NCBI GenBank assembly: GCA_964390945.1
Contig: CAYMIV010000009.1
Span: forward strand, 1 to 35,995
Reading direction: 5' to 3'
Origin: Damh-18 sp964390945
Lineage (GTDB): Bacteria > Patescibacteriota > Minisyncoccia > Phycocordibacterales > UBA918
Length of the DNA: 35,995 nucleotides
Of the stretch, positions 28,209 to 35,909 are shown piece after piece; the stretch's first letter is position 1, and each line of letters starts with the position of its first letter. The position numbers and the translations under genes are program-made. The notes beneath the pieces are model-generated. The model was not told the DNA's origin. It was given only the letters and a program-made list of their open reading frames with translations, and made no database searches.

Positions 28209-29543
28209 ATGAATTCTTCTGCAAGGAACACGGAAACCGCGGAAAAGGTAGTTTCACTATGCAAACGGCGTGGCTTTGTGTTTCAGGGATCGGAAATATA
28301 CGGAGGACTTGCCGGCACTTGGGATTACGGTCCGCTGGGAGTTGCACTCAACAATAATCTCAAGCGCGAGTGGTGGAAGATGTTCGTCGAGAACAGGGAG
28401 GACATGTATGGACTCGACGCCGCCATTCTCATGAACGAGAAGGCGTGGGAGGCGTCAGGACACACAGGTGCGGGGTTCTCTGACCCGCTCATTGAATGCG
28501 AAAAATGCAAACGTCGTTTCCGCGCCGACCACCTTCTCGATAGGACAAAATGCCCGGAGTGTGGCGGTCAGCTTGGCGAGGAGCGTGCGTTCAATCTCAT
28601 GTTCCAAACACAGGTCGGCGCGCAAGGGGATATGCGCTCCTATCTCCGCCCCGAAACCGCGCAAGGCATTTTCGTCAATTTCAAAAACGTTCTCGATTCA
28701 ATGAGTCCGAAGATGCCCTTTGGTATAGGGCAGATAGGGAAGGCGTTTCGCAACGAAATAGCCCCCCGCGAATTTTTGTTCCGCGTTCGTGAATTTGAGC
28801 AGGCAGAAATTGAATACTTCATTAAGGAAGAGGATTGGGAAAGACTCTTTGAAGCGTGGCGGGAAGATATTTGGAAGTGGATTGATCATATCGGTCTATC
28901 ACGCGAAAACGTTCGTGAGTTTGAGGTGCCGGCAAATGACCTTGCGCACTACAGCAAGCGCACGATTGATTTTGAATACAATTACCCCGGCAAGGGGTTC
29001 GGTGAACTTCTCGGTCTTGCGTATCGCACCGACCACGATTTAAAGAGCCATATGGCTGCAAGCGGTGTCCCACTCGAATACATTGAACCCGACGGAACAC
29101 GCTTCGTTCCCCACGTTCTTGAGCCGTCGTTCGGACTCGGGCGAGCGTTTGTTGCTGTTCTTTCGGAGGCGTACATGGAGGATCAAATGAACGGGGAAGT
29201 ACGTACGTATTTGAAACTTCCGGCGCACCTCGCACCATATCGTGCGGCAGTATCGCCGCTTCTTAAAAATAAGCCCGAGCTTGTCGCGAAAGCGCGAGAA
29301 GTGTTCACTCACCTCAAATTCGTCTTTGGCAACATCGCGTGGGACGACAACGGCAATATCGGAAAACGTTATCGCCGCCAAGATGAAATCGGTACTCCCG
29401 CATGCATCGTTATCGACTTTGAGACTCTTGAAGGTGAAAAGAAAGACACGGTGACTGTTCGAGACCGTGATACGGGCGCCCAGGAGCGCCTAGCGATTAA
29501 GGATCTTGCGGCTTACATAGCCGGGGTACAACAACTCAAGTAG
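28209..29543 (+). CDS. glyS: Glycyl-tRNA synthetase, dimeric (alpha2) type
   Basis: 444 aa, class II synthetase of the single-chain homodimer type rather than the alpha/beta GlyQ/GlyS tetramer. Begins with 'CKRRGFVFQGSEIYGGLAGTWDYGPLGV', then motif 1 region 'LNNNLKREWW', an inserted zinc-finger-like C-x2-C ... C-x2-C ('CEKCKRRFR', 'CPECGG'), motif 2 'GKAFRNEIAPREFLFRVREFEQAEIEYF', motif 3 'EPSFGLGRAFVAVL' and the C-terminal anticodon domain. ATG 28209 is chosen over an in-frame TTG at 28203. It is followed 10 nt later by metG, so the two probably form an operon. Confidence 0.97.
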   Translation: MNSSARNTETAEKVVSLCKRRGFVFQGSEIYGGLAGTWDYGPLGVALNNNLKREWWKMFVENREDMYGLDAAILMNEKAWEASGHTGAGFSDPLIECEKCKRRFRADHLLDRTKCPECGGQLGEERAFNLMFQTQVGAQGDMRSYLRPETAQGIFVNFKNVLDSMSPKMPFGIGQIGKAFRNEIAPREFLFRVREFEQAEIEYFIKEEDWERLFEAWREDIWKWIDHIGLSRENVREFEVPANDLAHYSKRTIDFEYNYPGKGFGELLGLAYRTDHDLKSHMAASGVPLEYIEPDGTRFVPHVLEPSFGLGRAFVAVLSEAYMEDQMNGEVRTYLKLPAHLAPYRAAVSPLLKNKPELVAKAREVFTHLKFVFGNIAWDDNGNIGKRYRRQDEIGTPACIVIDFETLEGEKKDTVTVRDRDTGAQERLAIKDLAAYIAGVQQLK

Positions 29544-29553
29544 CCACCACGTC

Positions 29554-30987
29554 ATGAATAAGTACCTCACCACAACACTCCCCTATGTGAATGCTGATCC
29601 GCACATCGGGCACGCCCTCGAGTTCGTTGAGGCGGATGCAATAGCGCGCTACTGGCGTCTTTTGGGTCATGAGGTTTTTTTCAGTACCGGCACTGACGAA
29701 CATGGTCAGAAGATTGCGCGAAAAGCGGATGAAAAGGGTGAGTCGCGACAGGAATATGTCGATTTTTTTGCCGCTCGTTTCAGAGAGTCTCTCTCGCGAC
29801 TCAATCTCTCGTATGACAAATTCATTCGCACGACGGATGAGGAACACAAAAGGGCCGCACAGGAAATGTGGTTGCGCTGTGCTGTAAGTGGTGATATCTA
29901 CAAAAAGAAGTTCAGCGGACTCTACTGTGTTGGTTGTGAATCATTCAAGACAGAGTCCGACCTCGTCGATGGAAAATGTCCCGACCACGGAACACCCCCG
30001 GAATTTGTGGAGGAAGAGAATTACTTCTTCGCACTCTCAAAATATCAATCATATCTTGAAGAGTATCTTTCGCGGGAAGGGGTAATACTTCCGGAATGGC
30101 GGAGACAAGAGGCACTCAACTTTGTAAAAAAGGGTCTCGAGGATTTCAGCATTTCCAGGGAAAAGGCGCGTCTCGATTGGGGCATTCCCGTGCCCGGCGA
30201 CGACGCGCAGGTCATGTATGTGTGGTTTGATGCACTCACCAACTACATCTCGACCTTGGGGTGGCCCGGGGATAGAGAAGGAAACTATCAAAAATTCTGG
30301 GAAGCGGGTATGCCCGTTCAGGTGGCAGGAAAGGATCAGGTGCGCTTTCAATCAATCATGTGGCAAGCGATGCTTAAATCCGCCGGCGTAGCACCCACGC
30401 ACCAGGTTGTCTACCACGGATTCATCACCTCGGGGGGACAGAAAATGTCGAAGACCATCGGAAACGTCATCAGCCCGTTTGACCTCCTCGACAGGTACGG
30501 CACCGATGCGACACGATATCTTCTCCTCCGCCACGTACACCCGTTTGAGGATACCGACATCACGTGGGAGCGTCTCGATGAGTGGCACAACGCAAATTTA
30601 GCGAATGGTCTCGGCAATCTGGTTTCTCGCGTAATGAAGATGGCAGAGGATAACCTCGACGGTCCTGTGTCAGTCAAAGACGCTCCACTCGAACCCGCGT
30701 TCTGTGAAAAACTCGACTCGTATCGCCTCGATGACGCGTTCAATCTTATCTTCGAGCACATTCAGAAGGGCGATATTCACATTCAAGAAACACAGCCATT
30801 CAAGATGGTGAAATCAGACAACCCTGACACGGTACGGGAAGGCAAGGAAATAATTGAGAAACTCACCCGCCACATCTATCGTATTGCCGAGCACCTTGTT
30901 ATCTTCATGCCGGAAACCGCCGAAAAAATTAAACAGGCGGTCATCAATCACAAGAAGCCGGAAACACTCTTTGCCCGCATCGATTAG
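29554..30987 (+). CDS. metG: Methionyl-tRNA synthetase, short form
   Basis: 477 aa. Class I synthetase with 'HIGH' at residues 17-20, a single zinc knuckle (Cys125, Cys128, Cys142, His145) in the connective peptide, and 'KMSKT' at 297-301. The C-terminal anticodon-binding helices end at the stop codon; the Trbp111-like tRNA-binding extension found in many bacterial MetRS is absent. Closely follows glyS. The stop is followed by a palindrome at 31045 shared with the TrpR-like gene. Confidence 0.97.
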   Translation: MNKYLTTTLPYVNADPHIGHALEFVEADAIARYWRLLGHEVFFSTGTDEHGQKIARKADEKGESRQEYVDFFAARFRESLSRLNLSYDKFIRTTDEEHKRAAQEMWLRCAVSGDIYKKKFSGLYCVGCESFKTESDLVDGKCPDHGTPPEFVEEENYFFALSKYQSYLEEYLSREGVILPEWRRQEALNFVKKGLEDFSISREKARLDWGIPVPGDDAQVMYVWFDALTNYISTLGWPGDREGNYQKFWEAGMPVQVAGKDQVRFQSIMWQAMLKSAGVAPTHQVVYHGFITSGGQKMSKTIGNVISPFDLLDRYGTDATRYLLLRHVHPFEDTDITWERLDEWHNANLANGLGNLVSRVMKMAEDNLDGPVSVKDAPLEPAFCEKLDSYRLDDAFNLIFEHIQKGDIHIQETQPFKMVKSDNPDTVREGKEIIEKLTRHIYRIAEHLVIFMPETAEKIKQAVINHKKPETLFARID

Positions 30988-31044
30988 TCCATAAAACTGA
31001 AGAAATACAAAAGCGACTCCGGTGTTAATGGGTGACCCAAACCA

Positions 31045-31068
31045 ACTATTCCGGTTAACCGGAATAGT
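31045..31068. promoter_or_regulatory. 24-bp palindrome, distal copy
   Basis: A perfect palindrome with core ATTCCGGTTAACCGGAAT (31048-31065), extended by ACT/AGT. Identical over 21 bp to 31540-31560. It lies 18 nt past the stop of the minus-strand TrpR-like gene and 58 nt after metG. It can also form a 10-bp RNA hairpin with a TTAA loop, but has no U-tract. Confidence 0.8.
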
Positions 31069-31085
31069 GATACAAATCTCTCCTG

Positions 31086-31520
31086 TTATCTTCGGCGATA
31101 TTGCGCTCGCCGTTCCGAAGGACTGCGGTAGCGGTCCAGCCCAACACGATGAGGCAGCAGTCCGCCAAGATGAAGTATTGAATCAATGGTGTCGAGTAAC
31201 TCGAGATAGTTCGTCTTCTTTTGTTTCAGTAATCTAATGAGTCCGTTATATGCACCAGTCTCAATTCTTGCATGAATGATTCCTGCTGTTGTTGGACTCA
31301 ACTTTAGTAATCGGGATGTTTTGTAATCTGAATATCCTTCATACATAAGCACTATCGCAGCGAGTCGTTTAGCAATAGTAAGTCGCTCCTCTTTACCAAG
31401 AAGTTCGTCAAGGAAAATTGTCGTAGCCCCGCCACCAAGTTTTGAGAGAGTATTATCAAAACGCTGAAGAAGAGCGGACAATTCTTTCTGCGGAAGTCTG
31501 TTTCTATTTACGTTGACCAT
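31086..31520 (-). CDS. TrpR-superfamily (YerC/YecD-like) transcriptional regulator
   Basis: 144 aa. Central helices match the Trp repressor superfamily: 'FLDELLGKEERLTIAKRLAAIVLMYEG' (the 'L-L-T-x-x-E-x-x-x-I-A-x-R-L' pattern), then the helix-turn-helix 'SDYKTSRLLKLSPTTAGIIHARIETGAY' (about residues 64-91). A less conserved C-terminal arm with many Arg residues follows. It binds DNA as a dimer by family analogy; the corepressor, if any, is unknown. Two copies of one palindrome flank the gene, one overlapping its own promoter, so autorepression is likely. The start is supported by an extended -10 (TGcTACACT) 7 nt upstream. No trp genes are in the window. Confidence 0.85.
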   Translation of the reverse strand: MVNVNRNRLPQKELSALLQRFDNTLSKLGGGATTIFLDELLGKEERLTIAKRLAAIVLMYEGYSDYKTSRLLKLSPTTAGIIHARIETGAYNGLIRLLKQKKTNYLELLDTIDSILHLGGLLPHRVGLDRYRSPSERRAQYRRR

Positions 31521-31527
31521 CTCACAG

Positions 31528-31536
31528 AGTGTAGCA
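31528..31536 (-). promoter_or_regulatory. Extended -10 of the TrpR-like gene
   Basis: On the minus strand TGcTACACT, 7 nt before ATG 31520. The palindrome at 31540-31557 occupies the upstream -35 region. Confidence 0.6.
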
Positions 31537-31539
31537 GGT

Positions 31540-31560
31540 ATTCCGGTTAACCGGAATAGT
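31540..31560. promoter_or_regulatory. Palindromic operator between divergent promoters
   Basis: Contains ATTCCGGTTAACCGGAAT (31540-31557) plus AGT, a 21-bp exact copy of the distal site. It sits between the -10 of the TrpR-like gene (31528-31533, minus) and the -10 of tatD (31578-31583, plus), covering both -35 positions. Repression of both genes is predicted. Confidence 0.75.
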
Positions 31561-31574
31561 CAGTAAAGGGTTTG

Positions 31575-31583
31575 TGATATGCT
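31575..31583 (+). promoter_or_regulatory. Extended -10 of tatD, leaderless type
   Basis: TGaTATGCT ends 6 nt before ATG 31590. Confidence 0.55.
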
Positions 31584-31589
31584 GTCATT

Positions 31590-32438
31590 ATGAGTTTTGA
31601 ATTGAAATACATCGATGTACATTCGCACGTGCATTTTTCTGAGTATGACGCGGACAGGGAGGCGCTGCTTGCATCTATGCGGGAGAATAGCGTTGCGACC
31701 ATCACCGTTGGCACAGACATGGCCATGAGCATGGCGGCGGTAGCGCTTACGGAAAAATACGAGAATGTTTGGGCGACGGTCGGACTCCATCCGGGACATA
31801 GCGACACAGAGTTCGACACACAGGACTACGAACCGCTTGCACAACACCCGCGTGTTGTCGCGATTGGCGAGTGCGGACTCGATTATCACTACATCGAAAC
31901 TTTTTTTGAAAAGGAGAAGAGAGAAAAAAATCTTGACTGGAACAAAGATGCTGAGGCCGACAGACAGCGCGTTGTTTTTGAAGAACACATTAATCTTGCG
32001 GCGAAGCTCGACAAACCGCTTATGCTCCACGGGCGTCCCTCGCCAAAAACAATGGATGCCTATGAAGATATGTGCGAGATGATTGAAAACGCGCAAAAAA
32101 AATACGGCGACCGTGTGCGCGGCAACTTTCACTTTTTTGCCGGAGATGTCGCAATTGCCAAACGAGCACTCTCACTCGGCTTCACGGTAAGTTTTCCTGG
32201 TGTTATTACGTTTGCATCCCAGTATGATGATGTGGTCCGATGTGTACCGCTTTCAATGATGCATGGCGAAACGGACTCACCGTACGCCACCCCCATTCCA
32301 TTCCGCGGCACGCGCAACGAGCCAAACCACGTCCGTGAGGTCTATAAACGCATTGCAGAACTCCGTGGTGAAGACCCGGAACTTATTCGCGAAACACTTC
32401 TCGCAAATGCACGCAGGGTGTTCGGTATCGCAATCTAG
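31590..32438 (+). CDS. tatD: TatD-family metal-dependent hydrolase (DNase)
   Basis: 282 aa. TIM-barrel amidohydrolase-fold nuclease. Metal ligands: 'DVHSHVHF' (H-x-H), Glu in 'IGECGLDYH', His in 'LMLHGR', His in 'GNFHFFAG' and Asp in 'GETDSPY'. TatD enzymes are 3'-5' exonucleases acting on DNA and on D-aminoacyl-tRNA-type substrates in some members. The 'FFEKEKREKNLDWNKDAEADRQRVVFEEHINLA' segment is slightly expanded relative to typical TatD. Divergent from the TrpR-like gene with a shared operator, so it is the likely regulated target. Confidence 0.95.
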   Translation: MSFELKYIDVHSHVHFSEYDADREALLASMRENSVATITVGTDMAMSMAAVALTEKYENVWATVGLHPGHSDTEFDTQDYEPLAQHPRVVAIGECGLDYHYIETFFEKEKREKNLDWNKDAEADRQRVVFEEHINLAAKLDKPLMLHGRPSPKTMDAYEDMCEMIENAQKKYGDRVRGNFHFFAGDVAIAKRALSLGFTVSFPGVITFASQYDDVVRCVPLSMMHGETDSPYATPIPFRGTRNEPNHVREVYKRIAELRGEDPELIRETLLANARRVFGIAI

Positions 32439-32512
32439 GGTGTCCATTGTACAAGGACCGACCTTGACCATTTTTCATACGCCTTCTCAAACTGTGCGCG
32501 ACCATTTTCCTG

Positions 32513-32521
32513 TGGTATATA
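32513..32521 (+). promoter_or_regulatory. Extended -10 of the fusion gene
   Basis: TGgTATATA, giving a ~30-nt leader that carries GAGGAG (32546-32551) six nt before ATG 32558. Confidence 0.45.
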
Positions 32522-32557
32522 TGACTCAGCTTTGTACGTTGACTTGAGGAGATGACA

Positions 32558-33625
32558 ATGGCACAAAAGGCACCAGAAGCGCCTATTCATAACCCGAAAC
32601 TCAAAGCGGCTGGAGGAAAGGTCTCATTCCACTCGGTGAGCCTGCTGTTTGTGCTCAAGCTCGCACACATGCTCGGTAACCGTTTTTCACTCTACGTATT
32701 ACCCGAACTTGGAAATGCGATGCTTGAGGGGGGTGGCAAATATGGTCGCCACAACTTCCGCGATGCGGGAGGGAGGGCGAGTACGTACATATTCGCAACC
32801 ATGCGCCACATCCTTGCCCACCTGTTTCGGCAGGATATTGATCATGATTCCGGCGTACCCCACGTGACGAAAGCGATTGCGTCACTCTGTACGCTCTATG
32901 ACATAGCACTCTTCGGAAAGCTCGAAGACGATCGACCGCCGCCGTTGCCACTGAGAAAACGCAGTGCGTTTCTTCAGGAACTCGGTATCGGGAGCGTCGG
33001 TATGGGCCGCAGTAAAAGTTCGCACGCACTCGCATGGGAAGCCTTTGTTCACCTTGCGCTCTACTGGGAGGGCGAGAATGATGACTTCTGTACCCAAGAG
33101 CCGCATCTCATGGAGGCTGCCCTGTCATTGTGGATGCTTCGAACTCATGAGATAAACGGGTCCATCATAGACGATCGCGAACCAGCGCTTCGGCCGGAAA
33201 TTTTCAAGGCGTACAGCGACACTCTGCTTTTGCAGTTTCGCGGGATAGTGGAAAAGTATCCGAATCCGGTTGCGCCCCATACACGGACGCACGTCGGCGC
33301 ACATCTTCGCGGGAAAAAACGGGAGATTTACTACATCTCGGGCAAAATCACCAACGGTGATCAGGAAAAACTCAAAGAAAGCCTCGATGTCTTTCATGCT
33401 GCTGCGAAAAAATTACGTGCAGAAGGAAAGACGGTTTTCAGTCCCGCAGAGCATGAGCGTGACGGATGGACGTGGGAGATGTACCTTTCCCACTTCATTG
33501 ATTGGATAGTCAAGCACCGTCCGGTGATGTACATGTTGCGAGGATGGAAGAATTCACTTGGGGCCAAACTCGAACATGAACTAGCGAAACTTCTCGGACT
33601 CCGCATCATTTACGAGGAGGACTGA
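32558..33625 (+). CDS. Fusion: two DUF5664-like (dATP/dGTP diphosphohydrolase-like) modules + DUF4406
   Basis: 355 aa. Residues ~48-128 resemble the DUF5664/phage MazZ-like diphosphohydrolase family: 'KYGRHNF' then 'RHILAHLFRQDIDHDSGVPH' and a helix ending 'LEDDRPP'. Residues ~163-209 look like a degenerate second copy ('VHLALYWEGENDDFCTQEPH' ... 'IIDDREP'), with His and acidic residues in matching places. Residues ~258-352 match DUF4406, a nucleoside 2-deoxyribosyltransferase-like fold: 'YYISGKITNGDQ', 'AAKKLRAEGKTVFSPAEHERDGWTWEMYLSH', 'MYMLRGWKNSLGAKLEHELAKLLGLRI'. This suggests coupled cleavage of a (d)NTP and base/sugar handling; the actual substrate is not known. ATG 32558 rather than 32552 because of the GAGGAG spacing. 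No transfer signs in composition. Confidence 0.8.
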   Translation: MAQKAPEAPIHNPKLKAAGGKVSFHSVSLLFVLKLAHMLGNRFSLYVLPELGNAMLEGGGKYGRHNFRDAGGRASTYIFATMRHILAHLFRQDIDHDSGVPHVTKAIASLCTLYDIALFGKLEDDRPPPLPLRKRSAFLQELGIGSVGMGRSKSSHALAWEAFVHLALYWEGENDDFCTQEPHLMEAALSLWMLRTHEINGSIIDDREPALRPEIFKAYSDTLLLQFRGIVEKYPNPVAPHTRTHVGAHLRGKKREIYYISGKITNGDQEKLKESLDVFHAAAKKLRAEGKTVFSPAEHERDGWTWEMYLSHFIDWIVKHRPVMYMLRGWKNSLGAKLEHELAKLLGLRIIYEED

Positions 33626-33688
33626 CCGCAAGAATGCGGTGTGAGGATAAGAAAATCCTTAAAAGCAAAAATCTCTGAAATGTTCTTT

Positions 33689-33715
33689 AACCCCGCGCTC
33701 CGCGCGGGGTTTTTT
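33689..33715. terminator. Strong intrinsic terminator
   Basis: CCCCGCGC-TCC-GCGCGGGG followed by six T on the plus strand; preceding AA makes it partly usable for the convergent minus-strand gene. Confidence 0.93.
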
Positions 33716-34631
33716 AGTCAAAGAGTGAAATAAGATACTCGTCTATCTTGCGTTGCTCGAGGTCATAGAAGAACAATGAATTGTCATGGAGGTGGTCTGC
33801 AAGATTGCGCCCGACGAATCGCCAGTGCCATGGTTCGAACACGTAATAGGCGTTGTCTTTGGGATAGGAAAGCACAAAACCATATCGGTGTGCGTATTTC
33901 GTAAGCCACTCATATGCGGGCGTGCTCTCAAAACCGGTGAGCCCCCCACCAAGCCCCTCGGTGGTGAAGTCAACGGTTGTTCCGAGTTGGTGCTCGGAAT
34001 AGCCCTGATCTGCAGAGAATGTGTTTGCGCCGGAACCATATGAAACGGTATATGCTCCCTTTAAATCCTCCTGTTCATCGAATGAGCGGAATGCAGAAAC
34101 AACCCACAGTTTCACACCGTCTTCGAGGGCGTCGCGTATCATCTCAGTGAGAAAGGGCTCGACTTCCGAGTGAATGAACGTTGGGTCGGTCTCATTGTAA
34201 AGAAATTCTTTATCGAGTTCGACCAATGTTGCGGGCATATAGTGTTCATTGAGGAAGTATACTTTTGAGTATTTCATGAGGAGCTCGGGGTCAGTCTTCG
34301 ATAGTTTATCGAGCGTACCCACCGTGGCGCCGAGTTCTTCCAGCTGTTCTTCAAATTCTTGATTTTTGCTCTTTTCACGTTTCAAATCTCGCGAGAGGTC
34401 CTCATTCTCATCAAGCGCCTCCTCAAGAAGAGAATCTGTTTCGAGAATGTCGGTTTCAAGAGTTGCAATACGGACAGATGTGGACGCAACCATGGTGTTG
34501 AACGCTTCAGTGAGCGTTTGCTCTGTGTTGACGGAAGAACGCTTGAGTTCTCGTATTGTGTAGGCAAGGTATCCACTCCCAAGGAGAGAGAGTGCGAGGA
34601 AAACTGAAAGTAGGACAACTATCTTATTCAT
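33714..34631 (-). CDS. VanY-type D-alanyl-D-alanine carboxypeptidase, membrane-anchored
   Basis: 305 aa. N-terminal anchor (about residues 4-25), then a coiled coil (about 30-105, rich in Glu/Leu), then a VanY/peptidase M15B domain. Zinc-site motifs: 'VVSAFRSFDEQ' (Arg182), 'SADQGYSEHQLGTTVDF' with His214 and Asp221, and 'EPWHWRFVG' with Glu266 and His269. It trims D-Ala from peptidoglycan stem peptides outside the membrane. The coiled-coil spacer recalls the matrixin-like protease encoded at 8758, which has the same anchor plus coiled-coil plan. ATG 34631 is used because an extended -10 ends 8 nt upstream; a longer in-frame start at 34649 overlaps that box. Confidence 0.93.
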   Translation of the reverse strand: MNKIVVLLSVFLALSLLGSGYLAYTIRELKRSSVNTEQTLTEAFNTMVASTSVRIATLETDILETDSLLEEALDENEDLSRDLKREKSKNQEFEEQLEELGATVGTLDKLSKTDPELLMKYSKVYFLNEHYMPATLVELDKEFLYNETDPTFIHSEVEPFLTEMIRDALEDGVKLWVVSAFRSFDEQEDLKGAYTVSYGSGANTFSADQGYSEHQLGTTVDFTTEGLGGGLTGFESTPAYEWLTKYAHRYGFVLSYPKDNAYYVFEPWHWRFVGRNLADHLHDNSLFFYDLEQRKIDEYLISLFD

Positions 34632-34639
34632 GAAACCTG

Positions 34640-34648
34640 ATTTTACCA
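34640..34648 (-). promoter_or_regulatory. Extended -10 of the VanY-like gene, leaderless type
   Basis: On the minus strand TGgTAAAAT, 8 nt before ATG 34631. Confidence 0.55.
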
Positions 34649-34656
34649 CAAATCAT

Positions 34657-34683
34657 CCCGTGAGCGCCGAAGACGCTCACGGG
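34657..34683. repeat. Inverted repeat between divergent genes
   Basis: CCCGTGAGCG/CGCTCACGGG with a 7-nt loop. It lies upstream of both vanY (minus) and rpsF (plus), so it is not placed as a terminator for either; it covers the -35 region of the VanY-like promoter. Confidence 0.6.
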
Positions 34684-34782
34684 ATCCCCCAATTTTCTAT
34701 TTTCTATCAAAGCGCCGTCCTTGCCCTTTGACAAGAAACGTGGTACTTTTGTCCAACATTACTAGGGTTAATGACAAAATAA

Positions 34783-35349
34783 ATGTCAGAAACAACAATG
34801 CCGGTAACCGAGGCATCGTTGACTGCATACGCAGATGAGCGTAACAGTTACGAATTTGCCTTCCACGTACTTCCAACGGTTGCCGAAGGGGAAGTGCCCA
34901 CAGTCTTCGCAGATTTGAAGACGCACATTACCACAGCAGGGGGGGAGATTATAAGCGAGGAAGCACCCGAGCGTGTTGAGCTTGCGTACGAGGTCGTAAA
35001 ATCAATAGAAGCGAAGAACCGCAAATTCAAAAGCGCGTATTTTGGTTGGGTTCGTTTCAAACTTGAGGGCGAGAAACTCGCGCATCTCATCGAGGAATTT
35101 AACGCGCACCCAATGCTTCTCCGTCATCTTCTTATCAAACTTACACGCATTGAGGAAGAGCAGCCGTTTCGTTTCCACGAGACCCGCAAGTCGATTAAGA
35201 TGGTTCAAACCTTCGATGAAAAAATCGGTACGCTTCGCGAGTCGCCTGCAGTGGGAGAGGATACGGTTGAGGTGTCTGAAGCACAGCTCGACGAGTCGCT
35301 TGAGAAGATTACCGGTGAAAGCGAGATGACAGAAGAAGACTTAAAGTAA
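34783..35349 (+). CDS. rpsF: 30S ribosomal protein S6 (bS6), extended
   Basis: 188 aa, longer than the ~100-130 aa of most bS6. The core S6 fold is at about residues 20-120 ('NSYEFAFHVLPTVAEGEVPTVFADLKTHITTAGGEIISEEAPERVELAYEV', 'SAYFGWVRFKLEGEKLAHLIEEFNAHPMLLRHLLIKL'). An acidic C-terminal tail of ~60 residues (rich in Glu, Ser and Thr) follows, and a short N-terminal extension precedes it. bS6 pairs with bS18 on the 30S platform. It is followed by ssb as in the widespread rpsF-ssb-rpsR operon; rpsR would lie beyond the window. A TTGACA at 34728-34733 may be part of its promoter. Confidence 0.93.
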   Translation: MSETTMPVTEASLTAYADERNSYEFAFHVLPTVAEGEVPTVFADLKTHITTAGGEIISEEAPERVELAYEVVKSIEAKNRKFKSAYFGWVRFKLEGEKLAHLIEEFNAHPMLLRHLLIKLTRIEEEQPFRFHETRKSIKMVQTFDEKIGTLRESPAVGEDTVEVSEAQLDESLEKITGESEMTEEDLK

Positions 35350-35471
35350 GAGTAGATTACAAGCATTGATGAAATGGTGTTGGACTCCCTTTGTCCTCAC
35401 AAAGCATTAGGAATAGCATTGTGATGATCGCTAACTTTTTCTAACTCGTTTCACTCGTAAGAAAGATAAGC

Positions 35472-35909
35472 ATGTACCTTAACAAAGCAATGGTTTATGG
35501 AAATCTCACGCGAGATCCAGAACTGAAATCGCTCCCAAGCGGCATGCAGGTGTGTTCATTCTCACTTGCGACCAACCGCGTTTACAAGGATAGAGATGGC
35601 GCACGCCAGGAACAAACCGACTACCACAACATTGTTGTTTTCGGTCGCCAGGCGGAAACAAGTGCTCAGTATCTGAAAAAGGGCGCATCAGCATTTGTCG
35701 AAGGTCGTTTACAGACTCGAAGTTGGGATGCTGACGGAGGGAAACAGTACCGCACGGAGATCGTTGCTGATAGAGTACAGTTCGGCCCCCGCGCCGGGGG
35801 CGCAGGTGCGCCGCAGCAAACGAGCGCAGGTACAGCACCGGCCGCGACACAGGGAGGTGCGCCGGAGTACCCGGAAGAAGAGATTAATCCCGAGGACATC
35901 CCTTTTTAA
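35472..35909 (+). CDS. ssb: Single-stranded DNA-binding protein
   Basis: 145 aa. OB-fold at residues 1-105: 'MYLNKAMVYGNLTRDPELKSLPSG', 'VCSFSLATNR', 'QTDYHNIVVFGRQAETSAQYLKKGASAFVEGRLQTRSW', 'YRTEIVADRVQFG'. A Gly/Ala/Gln-rich linker and the acidic tip 'EEINPEDIPF' follow; the tip is the conserved protein-interaction tail. The 122-nt gap after rpsF holds small inverted repeats (CTTTGT/ACAAAG near 35390 and TCACAA/TTGTGA at 35397-35424) and no ORF. The last ~85 bases after ssb show no recognised feature. Confidence 0.98.
   Translation: MYLNKAMVYGNLTRDPELKSLPSGMQVCSFSLATNRVYKDRDGARQEQTDYHNIVVFGRQAETSAQYLKKGASAFVEGRLQTRSWDADGGKQYRTEIVADRVQFGPRAGGAGAPQQTSAGTAPAATQGGAPEYPEEEINPEDIPF

Noticed and set aside
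31045..31560. Insertion sequence bounded by the twin palindromes
   Set aside because: The enclosed gene is a TrpR-like regulator, not a transposase, and one palindrome sits exactly between divergent promoters, which is better explained as an operator.
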